28,593 nucleotides of DNA, from assembly GCF_001908105.1 (NCBI RefSeq), contig NZ_MKGQ01000035.1:1-28593 (forward strand), given 5' to 3'. A program made the position numbers and the translations under genes. Of this stretch, positions 8,547 through 17,462 are shown piece after piece (the first letter of the stretch is position 1; each line of letters starts with the position of its first letter). Below the pieces are notes generated by a model that did no database searches, was not told the DNA's origin, and saw nothing but the letters and a program-made list of their open reading frames with translations. The stretch comes from Xenorhabdus eapokensis. GTDB taxonomy: Bacteria; Pseudomonadota; Gammaproteobacteria; Enterobacterales; Enterobacteriaceae.

Positions 8547-11500
8547 ATGTCAAATACGATACTCGTCACACCGGATAGCATCGATGTCAAAGCCGAAAAA
8601 TATTGTAAAGAATTTAACATTCGCACGCAGGCTGAGGCAGAAAAAGCGCTAAGCAATGCGGATACGTTATATCGGCAAAGTTCGCTCTTTTACGGTGATT
8701 ACGGCAACGATCCGGAATTAGACGTTTACTATAATCAGGCAGACGCTGATTTCACCGCCCAGAATTTTAAGAAAATGGCTCAAGAGACCGTTGAAAAATT
8801 CAAAAGTGGTGAATTTCCAAAGAAAGAATGGGAAGAGGAAGAAAAGGAAGCAAGCGACTATCCCGAACCCAACGCTGCCTTACCCCAAAAGCCTCGAGAC
8901 GATAGTCCGACCGGAGAAGGGAATACGATAGGAACCATTGTAGGGCAAGCACCCCAAGCTGACTCTCCCCCGCATGAGGCTAATCCTGCTGTTAAGCCTG
9001 AAGCGCAGGCAGAAAAAGGCATGTGGGATAAAACTGTTGACTGGTTTCAGGAAACTGCCGATGACGTCAACCAATGGATTGATGAGAGTAAACATAATTT
9101 GGGAGAAGCCTGGAATAATCCAGGGGAAGCAGCTATCGGGGCAGGAAAAGCGCTCTGGAATACCATCCCTGAAATGGGGGAATTGCTTGGCAAAGGGATG
9201 GTGATCGTCGCAACGGCTCCCGCCGTTGCTGCCGAAAAAACCTGGGAATATATGGGCGGCTCTCCTGTTGGCATTTCTGAAATTCAGCAAAAGGCCGTGG
9301 CGGCGGTCAATGCTGATGCAATTAAGATGGAAATGAAAAGCGATGCAGAAAAAGGGGGAGCCCTCGCTTTTGATATCGGTAGTATCGCTATGGGAGGGGC
9401 TGGGATACTTAAAAGCGCAGCAAAAGGCGCAGCCAAAGCTGGAACCAAGGGGTTGAGTAAAGAATCCAGATCCGCCGAAAGTGCAGCCGGTGCCAAAATC
9501 AAAGGCCAATCGTCGGAAACCACCACTCCCCCACACGATAAACCCAAAAACGCTAAAGAAGACAACGTTGACAACAAGTCCAGCAACAAAGAAGGGAGTT
9601 GTAACGGGACGTGTACGAAAGAAGGTGAGCCTGTGGATGTGGCCACCGGCGACTTCCTGCAAGTCTGGCCGGTGATTGCCATTCCCGGCTTGTTGCCCAT
9701 CACCCTGACCCGTACTTATCGCTCCACCGCCAAATTCAGCGGCCTGTTTGGGCCGAAATGGATGGATGACTGGTCACGCCAGCTAGTGTTGAGCGACGGC
9801 AAGGTAAATTTCACTGATGCTGATGGCGTGATCTACGATTTCAGCACGCCGGAAGATCAGGTCCTCGCCCGTAACCAGCATATTCCTCATTACGTGTTAA
9901 CGGGGGAGCTGACGGGCGAACTGCAACTCACCGATCGCCGGTCCCAGCTCACTTACCATTTTAATCACGCGATTGGATCTCTGCGTAAGCTGTCCGCTAT
10001 CACGGATCGCCGCCAGAATGCGATCCGCTTTATCTATGATAAGCAGTCACAACTGATTGAAGTCACGCGCACCGATGGTTTCCGGCTAGTGCTGGGCTAT
10101 CAGGGGCAACGGCTCCAGACAGTGGATTATCTTGAGCAGCAAAAACAGCAACGGCTGGTGACCTGCCACTATGACCCACAGGGCTACCTGCATAACTGTG
10201 ATGCGTTCCAGCATAACCACCTGTGGCATGAATATGATATGCAGGGGAGGATGATCCGCTGGCACGATACGGATCAGACGGATGTCACACTAACCTACGA
10301 TGAACGCGGGCGGGTACTGACAACGGCCACCTCTCATGGTTATTGGTGTGACCATTTCCACTATGATGATCAGGCGCGCATCACCACCTATCGGGATGCC
10401 GAAGGCGGTGAAACCCGGTATCACTACGACCATAACAATCTGGTGATCCGTGAGGTTGACCCGCTGGGGCGTATTACCCGCCGCCAGTGGCGTCACAGCC
10501 AAATCGTCTGGGAAGCTGATGCAGCAGGCGGTATTACCACCTTCGATTACAACCCGGACGGGGCGCTGACCGAAGTGAAGCTGCCGACCGGCGACACCTT
10601 TGCTTACGGTTATGACGAACACGGGCAGCTTATCGAAAGTGTCCGGCCAACCGGCGAACGCTGGCAATTTCATTATGATGAGCAGGGCAATCTGACGGCG
10701 CTGACTCATCCGCTGGGACACAAGGAAGAATACCACTACGGCACCCACGGTGAATTACGCCAGCGCTTACTGCCGGATGGGCGCCAGTGGCACTACGCCT
10801 ATGATGAGCAACAGCGGCTGGCTGCGGTGATGACGCCGGACGGCCAGACCACCGGCCTGCAACTGGATGCGCTGGGGCGCCTGCGTCAGCTCACCGATGC
10901 CCTCAAACAGCCGACCCGCTACCGTTACAGTGACGCCCATGCCAGTCTCAACGGCAGCCTGACCGAAGTGGAACTGCCGGATGGCACCACGCAGCAACTG
11001 GCCTATGACAGTGAGCGGCGTGTGGTGGCAGTGACTGATGGCGAAGGGCGCACCACGCGCTACACTTACGGGGCATTTGACCTGCTGACTCAGGTGACCC
11101 GCCCGGATGGCACTGTCTTGCGCTTTGGCTATGACCGCCTGACCCGGCTGAATTCAGTCACCGCCTCCACCGGCGAAACCTACCGCTATGAGCGGGATGC
11201 CGCGGGTCAGATTATCCGGGAAACCGATTTTACCGGGCGTACCCTTAGCTATCAGTACGATATCCTGGGGCGCCGCACCCAGGTGCAGTATCCCGATGGT
11301 CAGCAGCTCCGCTGGCACTACGCCGCCACCGGTTTACTGGTCAAACAGGAAAGCTGGCAGCCGGAAGAGAACCAATGGGTGCTTAAGGCCACCACGACTT
11401 ACAAATACAACGCCCGTCACCAGTTGGTGATAGCGACCAACGATGATGCGGTGGTGGAATACGAATATGATAAGGCCACCGGTTTGCCCGTCTGTGAACG

Positions 11501-13199
11501 TATCAACGGGCGGGAAATTACCCACGAATGGGACAGCCTGACGGGGCGTCCGGTCAGTGAACGCCTGGATGGTCATACCCTGTACTTTGGTTATAACCTG
11601 TCGGGTGCCCTGAACCACTTTCAGCTCAACCAGCATACACCGCTGACACTCCAGCATGATGCGCTGGGACGGGAAACCGTGCGGGAAAGTGCCAATGGGT
11701 TTATCCTCGCCAGCCGCTACACCGCAACCGGCCTGTTGGCGCACCAGTCGGCGGGGCAGGCGACCCCCTTTTTCCGGCAAACGCTGGCTCAAAACGACCC
11801 GCACTTTCCGCCCCAGGCCACGGCTGTTAACCGGAGCTGGCAATACGACCGGGCGCATAATGTGCGGGTGATTGATGACAGCCGTTGGGGGCAGACCCGC
11901 TATCGTTACAACACGAACGACCAGATACTGCATACCCTGTTTGACGGCGCGCGTCCGCATGAAGAGCAATTTAGTTATGATGCCAACGGCAACCTGAGCC
12001 AGCACCTGCCTGTGGATGCCTACGGCGCGATGGCACAAATTACGCAGCGCCAGAAAGCCGGGCGGGTGATACAGCAGGGGGATAACCGCTATCGCTATGA
12101 TGACAATGGGCGTCTGGTGGAAAAAACCGAACAGCGTGACGGCTTCCGCCCGCAAATCTGGCGCTACCGCTGGGATACGCAAAACCAGCTCACCCACTGT
12201 GAAACCCCGGATGGCTCGCGCTGGCAGTACAAATACGACCCTTTTGGCCGACGGCTCCAAAAGCTGAAAGTGCACGATGGCAAGCTGGCTGCTGCCAATT
12301 TACAGCGCTGGCTGGCCGGCAAACCGGATTTAGCACCGAGAGCTGATGCTATCATGGGGCAGGCTTACCTGTGGAGTGGCGACCAGCTTATCGAAGAAAC
12401 GCCGATTTACGCCGAGGGTACACCGGTAGAAGATCAGCGTGTCCGCTGGCTCTATGAACCCGGTGCATTAACACCGTCGGCGCGCTTTGAAAAAGGCAAG
12501 TTACACTATATTATCAGCGACCATCAGGGCACGCCCCGTGAAATGTTGTCCGAGGAAGGGGTACTGGTCTGGGCGCAGCGGCTGACAACCTGGGGCAAGG
12601 CGGATCGTTTTCAGGTCCTCGCCTCCAATAACCCGGATTATCATGTCAACTGTAACCTGCGGTTTTTAGGGCAATTTGAAGACGAAGAGTCGGGTTTATT
12701 CTATAATCGCTTTCGCTATTACTCGCCGGAGACGGCTCAGTATATTTCGGCAGACCCCATCGGGTTGCTGGGCGGGTTTAACCCGTATTCGTATGTGCAT
12801 AATCCGATAGGATGGGTAGATCCGCTGGGATTAGCGAGTTGTCCTGTCGATATATTAAAGAATGCCAGAAAAAATAATCATGCCATTTCAGCAGAACAAA
12901 GGCAGCAAATAATAGATTCAATAGAGAATCCTAAGCTGCAAAAAATGTTTGAAGAACTATATCGGCCAGGTGCAAATATTCCTGATGGAGGTACAGCAGC
13001 TTCTATTCTGCATACAAAGAATACTGGGCAATTAGTCGGTGGTTCAGACCATGTAAATAAAGGTAAGGATTATTTAACAGCATTGAAAAATTTATCTAGT
13101 GGTAATGGAAGGTATAAAAATGAGGCTCTAAGCCCATCGGATAGAAGCTTAGCAAGCTACATGATAAATGATTTAAGGAACGCATTGGGGCATTTATGA
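8547..13199 (+). CDS. rhs: Rhs-family polymorphic toxin (T6SS effector) with tip 1
   Basis: A 1550-residue Rhs effector. Residues 1-350 form an N-terminal region with hydrophobic stretches near 206-235 and 271-300, probably for spike loading or membrane passage. A DUF6531-type entry (EPVDVATGDFLQVWPVIAIP) lies near 360. YD / RHS repeats run from about 560 to 1290 and build the hollow beta-shell. The core ends with RYYSPETAQYISADPIGLLG and the self-cleavage motif PIGWVDPLGL (PxxxxDPxGL) near residue 1429. The last about 121 residues (SCPVDIL... to ...NALGHL) are the toxin tip, of a family I do not recognise. AGGAGG precedes the ATG. The GC-rich core changes to an AT-rich tip. The codons for Asp-Pro-Ile-Gly (residues 1403-1406, at 12753-12764) coincide with the left edge of the 6708-bp repeated unit, so the tip appears to have been supplied by a mobile element. 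Confidence 0.93.
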   Translation: MSNTILVTPDSIDVKAEKYCKEFNIRTQAEAEKALSNADTLYRQSSLFYGDYGNDPELDVYYNQADADFTAQNFKKMAQETVEKFKSGEFPKKEWEEEEKEASDYPEPNAALPQKPRDDSPTGEGNTIGTIVGQAPQADSPPHEANPAVKPEAQAEKGMWDKTVDWFQETADDVNQWIDESKHNLGEAWNNPGEAAIGAGKALWNTIPEMGELLGKGMVIVATAPAVAAEKTWEYMGGSPVGISEIQQKAVAAVNADAIKMEMKSDAEKGGALAFDIGSIAMGGAGILKSAAKGAAKAGTKGLSKESRSAESAAGAKIKGQSSETTTPPHDKPKNAKEDNVDNKSSNKEGSCNGTCTKEGEPVDVATGDFLQVWPVIAIPGLLPITLTRTYRSTAKFSGLFGPKWMDDWSRQLVLSDGKVNFTDADGVIYDFSTPEDQVLARNQHIPHYVLTGELTGELQLTDRRSQLTYHFNHAIGSLRKLSAITDRRQNAIRFIYDKQSQLIEVTRTDGFRLVLGYQGQRLQTVDYLEQQKQQRLVTCHYDPQGYLHNCDAFQHNHLWHEYDMQGRMIRWHDTDQTDVTLTYDERGRVLTTATSHGYWCDHFHYDDQARITTYRDAEGGETRYHYDHNNLVIREVDPLGRITRRQWRHSQIVWEADAAGGITTFDYNPDGALTEVKLPTGDTFAYGYDEHGQLIESVRPTGERWQFHYDEQGNLTALTHPLGHKEEYHYGTHGELRQRLLPDGRQWHYAYDEQQRLAAVMTPDGQTTGLQLDALGRLRQLTDALKQPTRYRYSDAHASLNGSLTEVELPDGTTQQLAYDSERRVVAVTDGEGRTTRYTYGAFDLLTQVTRPDGTVLRFGYDRLTRLNSVTASTGETYRYERDAAGQIIRETDFTGRTLSYQYDILGRRTQVQYPDGQQLRWHYAATGLLVKQESWQPEENQWVLKATTTYKYNARHQLVIATNDDAVVEYEYDKATGLPVCERINGREITHEWDSLTGRPVSERLDGHTLYFGYNLSGALNHFQLNQHTPLTLQHDALGRETVRESANGFILASRYTATGLLAHQSAGQATPFFRQTLAQNDPHFPPQATAVNRSWQYDRAHNVRVIDDSRWGQTRYRYNTNDQILHTLFDGARPHEEQFSYDANGNLSQHLPVDAYGAMAQITQRQKAGRVIQQGDNRYRYDDNGRLVEKTEQRDGFRPQIWRYRWDTQNQLTHCETPDGSRWQYKYDPFGRRLQKLKVHDGKLAAANLQRWLAGKPDLAPRADAIMGQAYLWSGDQLIEETPIYAEGTPVEDQRVRWLYEPGALTPSARFEKGKLHYIISDHQGTPREMLSEEGVLVWAQRLTTWGKADRFQVLASNNPDYHVNCNLRFLGQFEDEESGLFYNRFRYYSPETAQYISADPIGLLGGFNPYSYVHNPIGWVDPLGLASCPVDILKNARKNNHAISAEQRQQIIDSIENPKLQKMFEELYRPGANIPDGGTAASILHTKNTGQLVGGSDHVNKGKDYLTALKNLSSGNGRYKNEALSPSDRSLASYMINDLRNALGHL
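12753..12764 (+). repeat. Putative attL: 12-bp core GACCCCATCGGG in rhs
   Basis: Encodes Asp-Pro-Ile-Gly of the conserved Rhs core end. Left of it is rhs core (TTTCGGCA), and right of it is the element's tip. Counting the preceding A, 13 bases are identical at all three junctions. Confidence 0.65.
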
Positions 13200-13600
13200 C
13201 GAATGATGAATTAATTGATAAACTAAATAATTTTTTTCCTGTGTTTCGAGAAATACATGGCGAGCATGATGGTATCTATCTAATATTTGGAGGTTTTGGT
13301 ACGTTTTTTGCTGATCTGATAAATCTATATGGCTCTGGTAAAGTAGAGGAGAAAAGCTATTTTTCTCAAAACATCGCCTCTATTTACAAAGATGAAGATA
13401 TATTAATAAAAGAAATAAAGAACATATTTAGTTTTGTCGATGACTTATTTCTTTATCAAGGTGATGACGTAAAAGACATATTAAATACGTGTATCTTTGA
13501 AGCAATAATGGGAAGTGATTATAGTTACAATTTGGCTAGAAAATATCTTAGCAAAGAAACTTATAATCACTATTTGGAAATAACTAAAAGAGTTATTTAG
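13196..13600 (+). CDS. Putative immunity protein for Rhs tip 1
   Basis: A 134-residue, AT-rich, acidic, soluble-looking protein with no signal peptide and several helical hydrophobic segments (IYLIFGGFGTFFADLI, IFSFVDDLFLY). Its ATG overlaps the rhs stop as ATGA, so translation should be coupled to the toxin. Position directly after the variable tip, small size and base composition matching the tip are the standard signs of a cognate immunity protein, which would bind and block the tip in the producing cell. I do not recognise the family with confidence. It is followed directly by an intrinsic terminator. An exact copy exists at 19904-20308 after the displaced tip. Confidence 0.75.
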   Translation: MTNDELIDKLNNFFPVFREIHGEHDGIYLIFGGFGTFFADLINLYGSGKVEEKSYFSQNIASIYKDEDILIKEIKNIFSFVDDLFLYQGDDVKDILNTCIFEAIMGSDYSYNLARKYLSKETYNHYLEITKRVI

Positions 13601-13603
13601 TTC

Positions 13604-13647
13604 AAAGCCGGAAAGATCCCCGTGATCTTCCGGCTTTGTTCTTTTTA
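13604..13647 (+). terminator. Intrinsic terminator after immunity gene 1
   Basis: The arms AAAGCCGGAAAGATC (13604-13618) and GATCTTCCGGCTTT (13624-13637) pair with one bulged A around a 5-base loop and are followed by GTTCTTTTT. This ends the rhs-immunity transcript just before the convergent symE gene. Nearly the same hairpin follows the unrelated immunity gene at 26597-26926. Confidence 0.85.
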
Positions 13648-13668
13648 AGAGCTGCTCACTCCCTGCCC

Positions 13669-13992
13669 TTAGCGGCTTTTGTAGTCACCAATCAGCTCCC
13701 GCATTTTGAGCTTAATCTCACTGAGCTGGTCTTGCTGGCGCCGGTACTGTTGCTTAATGGTGCGGGTGTCGTCACTGTCGGGGATCAGCACCAGACAGCC
13801 CTCCATAATCTTGACGGTGAGTGTACCGCCAATATCAAACCCCGCAGCCTTAAGCCACCTTCCCGTTAAATTTATCGCGGGTCTGGGGTTCGGCCTGCCG
13901 TTTTGCGGCACGTATCCCACGGTGTAATAACGCTCTGTTTTTATAACTTTATTTACTGCACGGTTTTGCTTAGAATGCGCCTTAGCCATCAT
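13669..13992 (-). CDS. symE: SymE-family toxin, copy 1
   Basis: A 107-residue SymE-like protein. The family signature is visible: YTVGYVPQNGRPNPRPAINL, then TGRWLKAAGFDIGGTLTVKI and MEGCLVLIPD (residues about 23-72), followed by a charged C-terminal helix. SymE of E. coli is an SOS-induced toxin with an AbrB-like fold, controlled by the antisense RNA SymR. It has been described as acting on RNA and later as condensing the nucleoid. AGGAG precedes ATGATG at 13992. It lies 70 bases downstream of the Cro/C1 regulator on the same strand, so the two may form one transcript. I see no clear LexA box, and a SymR-like antisense RNA cannot be confirmed. SymE-like genes are common beside rhs loci. In this element it could act as an addiction factor. 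Confidence 0.8.
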   Translation of the reverse strand: MMAKAHSKQNRAVNKVIKTERYYTVGYVPQNGRPNPRPAINLTGRWLKAAGFDIGGTLTVKIMEGCLVLIPDSDDTRTIKQQYRRQQDQLSEIKLKMRELIGDYKSR

Positions 13993-14062
13993 TCAACTCC
14001 TAGATAGTTGGTTGTGGTGAGCGGCGTTGGTGAGGTGAGAACTCATCAGCGCCGTGCTGTTT

Positions 14063-14464
14063 TTAGCGTTGCCTTATGCTCTTCTTAACTGCCTTCTCCA
14101 CGTTGACTTTAGTCACAAAACTGTCAATTACCATAATCAACGCTCTTTGCTCTTCATCCGGTAGCGCATCGGCTTGCTGCCAAAGTTCATGTAACTCTGC
14201 GTTGCGGATCTTCACATCCTTGCTGGCCTCAATCCTCCCCACTAGTTCATCAAGAGAAACCTGTAACACATCAGCCATTTTGATCAATGTATCCAACTGT
14301 GGCGAGATGTGGCCGCGTTCCCAGCGGTTATAGACACGAGGCAGAACGCCGATCATCTCTGCAAGGCGTGTCTGCGTTAATCCTCTGGCTTCACGCAGAG
14401 TGCGCAGACGTTCGGAAAATGTGGGCATATCAAGACCTATCATCAGAAAATCAATGCCTGTCAT
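14063..14464 (-). CDS. Cro/C1-type HTH transcriptional regulator, copy 1
   Basis: A 133-residue regulator with an HTH_3 domain at residues about 15-70 (RLRTLREARGLTQTRLAEMI, then 'VLPRVYNRWERGHISPQLDTLIKMADVLQVSLDEL') and a helical C-terminal tail. The start at 14464 has a strong AGGAGGG 7 bases upstream. A shorter start at Met13 is possible. It is divergent from the primase gene, and a 9-8-9 palindrome lies between them, the arrangement of a small phage-like repressor governing replication genes and itself. On the other side symE follows on the same strand. Regulation of primase, and so of element replication, is inferred. Confidence 0.85.
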   Translation of the reverse strand: MTGIDFLMIGLDMPTFSERLRTLREARGLTQTRLAEMIGVLPRVYNRWERGHISPQLDTLIKMADVLQVSLDELVGRIEASKDVKIRNAELHELWQQADALPDEEQRALIMVIDSFVTKVNVEKAVKKSIRQR

Positions 14465-14490
14465 TATATGCCCTCCTTTTAAGCTGCCTG

Positions 14491-14530
14491 TTGTAATGTC
14501 CTAAATATGCGATTATTATATATCGCATAT
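14491..14530 (+). promoter_or_regulatory. Promoter for primase with overlapping palindromic operator, copy 1
   Basis: TTGTAA (14491-14496) and TATTAT (14514-14519) are spaced by 17 bases. ATATGCGAT (14505-14513) and ATCGCATAT (14522-14530) are perfect 9-base arms around 8 bases, covering the -10 element. A dimeric HTH protein bound there would block the promoter. The divergent regulator gene is the obvious candidate. Confidence 0.55.
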
Positions 14531-14565
14531 ATGTCTATTGACAAGGTTCAGGGAGAAAGAAATTT

Positions 14566-17250
14566 ATGGCTCGCATTCCCGAAGCAGAATTACAGCACCT
14601 GAAAACCGCCGTTCCCTTAGTTGCCATCATCGAGCAGCAGGGGCGGCAGTTGTTTAAGCGCGGTAAAGACATGACCGTGCTGTGCCCGTTCCATGAGGAG
14701 AAAACGCCCTCGATGGTCATTACCCCAGCGAAAAATCTCTACCACTGTTTTGGCTGTGATGCGGGCGGGTCGGTGCTGGATTGGGTGATGCACACCGAGG
14801 GTCTGAGCCTGCGCCATGCCGTGGAGCGCCTGCGTGCCGTGCTGGGGCACAATCCGGCCGTGGAGCCGCTGGTGCAGCCGGAAGAGCTGGCCGGTGATGC
14901 CATCGGGCAACAGGTGTTGCTGTCACGGGTGGTTGCGTTTTATCACCATACGTTGCTGAATGCGCCGGAGGCACAAGCGTACCTGTCCAAACGGCGGCTC
15001 AACCATCCTGAACTGGTCAGCCATTTTAAGCTGGGCTTTGCCAACCGAACGCTCGCTTACCGTCTGCCAGCCAGTAAATACAAGGCCGGAGCAGAGATCC
15101 GCCGCCGCCTGCAAGCCATCGGCGTGCTGCGGGAGAACGGGCGGGAGCACCTGCGCGGCTCGCTGGTTGTGCCGGTGATGGATGCGCAGGGGCAAATCCA
15201 TGAGCTGTACGGGCGCAAAATCGGTGACGACCTGCGCCAGTCCATTATCCGCCATCTGTACCTGCCGGGGGCACACAAAGGGGTCTGGAATGAAGCCGCG
15301 CTGGGTGCCTCCAAAACGCTGATTCTGTGTGAATCGCTGATTGATGCGATGTCGTTCTGGGTGACGGGGCAGCGCAATGTGACGGCGGCCTATGGAGTGC
15401 ATGGCGTCACGGCTGATCACTGGCAAGCCTTTGAACAGTACGGCATTAAGCAGGTGCTGATCGCTTTCGATAATGACAGCGCCGGCAATGATGCCGCGGT
15501 CAAACTGGCGGCGGAACTGGCGGCCAAAGGCATCACGCCGCTGCGCGTGGTGTTCCCGTCGGGCAGGGATGCCAACGGCTATCTGTGCCAGATGGCGGAA
15601 CCCGAATCGGCCTTTGCCCTGTTGATTGAGAGTGCCGTGCCGATGCAGGATGTGGCGGGCATGGTCGCCCTTGCGCGCCAGACACCTGAGCCAGAATCCG
15701 CTTCCCCTTTAGCGGCTGAACCCGCACCCAATGTCACACCAAATGTCGTCTGTGAGTCCGGTGAGCATGGCGAGCTGCGCGTGTCAGTCGGCACACTGCA
15801 ATGGTGTCTGCGCGGGCTGGGCGCGGTGAAAGCGGGATCGGTTGCCATGAAGCTCAATGCGCAGGTGCTGGACAGGCAAAGCGGTGTGCTGTTCGCTGAC
15901 GGGGTTGATCTGATGAGCGGGCGTTCACGCAACAGTTACGCCCGACTGGCTGCCGCTGAGCTGGGACTGGCCGAAGGCGACCTCCGGCGGGCACTGGGGC
16001 AGGTGTTACTGGCGGTCGAACAGTGGCAGCAGCAAGGCGGCGTGGCCGCAGTCGCCAGCATCCCGAAAATGAGCGACAGCGAGCAGGCAGCGGCACTGGC
16101 CTTGTTGCAAGATCCCTACCTGCCCGCCCGTATCACCGCTGACTTAGCGGCCTGTGGTGTGGTCGGCGAATCCACTAACTTGCTGGCCGGTTTTTTGGCG
16201 GCGGTGAGCCGAAAGTTACCCAAACCGTTAGCGGTACTTATCCAGAGCAGCAGCGCCGCCGGCAAATCCTCACTGATGGAGGCGGTGCTCAATCTGATCC
16301 CAGAGGAGGAGCGCATCCAGTACAGCGCCATGACCGGCCAGAGCCTGTTTTATCTGGGGGAAACCAATCTCCAGCACAAAATCCTCGCTATCGCCGAAGA
16401 AGAGGGCGTGCGGCAGGCGGCCTATGCGTTGAAGTTGTTGCAAAGTGATGGCGAGCTGACGATGGCCAGCACCGGCAAGGATGAGGCGACCGGCAACCTC
16501 GTCACCAAAAGCTATACCGTCAAAGGTCCGGTGATGCTGATGCTGACCACGACCGCCATTGATGTGGATGAAGAGCTGCTCAACCGCTGTCTGGTGCTGA
16601 CGGTCAATGAATCCCGCGAACAGACGGAAGCCATCCATGCGTTGCAGCGCCAGAAGCAGACGCTCGAAGGCTTGCTGGCCGAGAACGAGCGGGACTATCT
16701 GATGCAGCTTCACCAGAACGCCCAGCGGCTGCTTAAGCCGTTGAATGTGGTCAATCCGTATGCGTCGCAACTGACGTTCCTGTCAGACAAAACCCGTACC
16801 CGCCGTGACCATATGAAATACCTGACGCTCATTCAGAGCATAGCGTTGTTGCACCAGTACCAGCGGGACATCAAAACGGCAGAGCATCGCGGCAAGACGC
16901 TGGAGTACATCGAAGTGAGCAAAGACGATATCCGGCTCGCCAATCAGTTGGCGCATGAAATCTTAGGCCGGACACTGGACGAAATGCCGCCGCAGACGCG
17001 TAAGCTGTTATTGCTGATCCAGGGCTGGGTAAAAGAAAGCGGCCAGCCCCGCCACGAAATGCGGTTTACCCGCAAACAGTTGAGGGATGCCGTGCAGTGG
17101 GGCGATACCCAGCTTAAGGTGCATCTCTCACGACTGGTCGAAATGGAATACCTGCTGTTGCACCGTCGTGGCCTGACGTTCGTCTATGAACTGCTGTTCG
17201 ACGGGGCAGACAGTGATACCGCCCACCTGAGTGGCCTTATTGTTCCCTGA
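14566..17250 (+). CDS. CHC2/TOPRIM primase fused to a P-loop ATPase, copy 1
   Basis: An 894-residue putative element replication protein. The N-terminus is a DnaG-type CHC2 zinc finger (CPFH at 40-43, CFGC at 61-64). A TOPRIM catalytic centre follows, with CES (Glu256) and FDNDSAG (Asp302, Asp304). After a Pro/Ala-rich linker (about 370-400), the C-terminal half has a Walker A-like SSSAAGKSS (561-569) and an acidic Walker B-like LAIAEEEG, consistent with a helicase-type ATPase. AGGGAG lies about 10 bases before the ATG. Unlike the alpha-type primase in this window it has a true CHC2 finger, so the two are not close relatives. It lies between the repressor-like gene and the recombinase, with a 212-base repeat-rich gap before the latter. 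Primase assignment is firm. Helicase activity is inferred. Confidence 0.85.
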   Translation: MARIPEAELQHLKTAVPLVAIIEQQGRQLFKRGKDMTVLCPFHEEKTPSMVITPAKNLYHCFGCDAGGSVLDWVMHTEGLSLRHAVERLRAVLGHNPAVEPLVQPEELAGDAIGQQVLLSRVVAFYHHTLLNAPEAQAYLSKRRLNHPELVSHFKLGFANRTLAYRLPASKYKAGAEIRRRLQAIGVLRENGREHLRGSLVVPVMDAQGQIHELYGRKIGDDLRQSIIRHLYLPGAHKGVWNEAALGASKTLILCESLIDAMSFWVTGQRNVTAAYGVHGVTADHWQAFEQYGIKQVLIAFDNDSAGNDAAVKLAAELAAKGITPLRVVFPSGRDANGYLCQMAEPESAFALLIESAVPMQDVAGMVALARQTPEPESASPLAAEPAPNVTPNVVCESGEHGELRVSVGTLQWCLRGLGAVKAGSVAMKLNAQVLDRQSGVLFADGVDLMSGRSRNSYARLAAAELGLAEGDLRRALGQVLLAVEQWQQQGGVAAVASIPKMSDSEQAAALALLQDPYLPARITADLAACGVVGESTNLLAGFLAAVSRKLPKPLAVLIQSSSAAGKSSLMEAVLNLIPEEERIQYSAMTGQSLFYLGETNLQHKILAIAEEEGVRQAAYALKLLQSDGELTMASTGKDEATGNLVTKSYTVKGPVMLMLTTTAIDVDEELLNRCLVLTVNESREQTEAIHALQRQKQTLEGLLAENERDYLMQLHQNAQRLLKPLNVVNPYASQLTFLSDKTRTRRDHMKYLTLIQSIALLHQYQRDIKTAEHRGKTLEYIEVSKDDIRLANQLAHEILGRTLDEMPPQTRKLLLLIQGWVKESGQPRHEMRFTRKQLRDAVQWGDTQLKVHLSRLVEMEYLLLHRRGLTFVYELLFDGADSDTAHLSGLIVP

Positions 17251-17272
17251 GCGGGCAGTATAACGTTATCCG

Positions 17273-17387
17273 GTCGGGGTTAAACCCCAGTCGGTCGCCT
17301 GTCAGTCGGCTTGTTGTCGGCAGGTAGTCGGGATGGTTAAATCCCGGCAAAGGCAGATACAGCAAGGCTTCCCCTCAAAGTGGTCGG
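17273..17387 (+). repeat. GTCGG iteron-like array and palindromes between primase and recombinase, copy 1
   Basis: GTCGG occurs at 17273, 17290, 17305, 17316, 17327 and 17383. The middle four are spaced 15, 11 and 11 bases, about one helical turn. Interleaved are the palindrome GGGGTTAAACCCC (17276-17288) and the dyad GGGAT/ATCCC (17330-17345). There is no open reading frame of note. It may be the element's replication origin or a recombinase arm-site region. Confidence 0.45.
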
Positions 17388-17462
17388 CATCAGCCCAAAA
17401 ACACTGTTCCGCCCGTACAGCTCTCTTCGCTACCCACACAACAAAAAAGAAGGAACATCCGC

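Noticed and set aside
8880..12275. Several antisense frames of 140-313 codons inside rhs
   Set aside because: They are shadows of the highly biased, repetitive rhs codons. None has a plausible start signal or family resemblance.
13636..13869. 77-codon plus-strand frame opposite symE, also present at 20344
   Set aside because: It begins within the terminator and is antisense to a recognisable SymE. No family resemblance.
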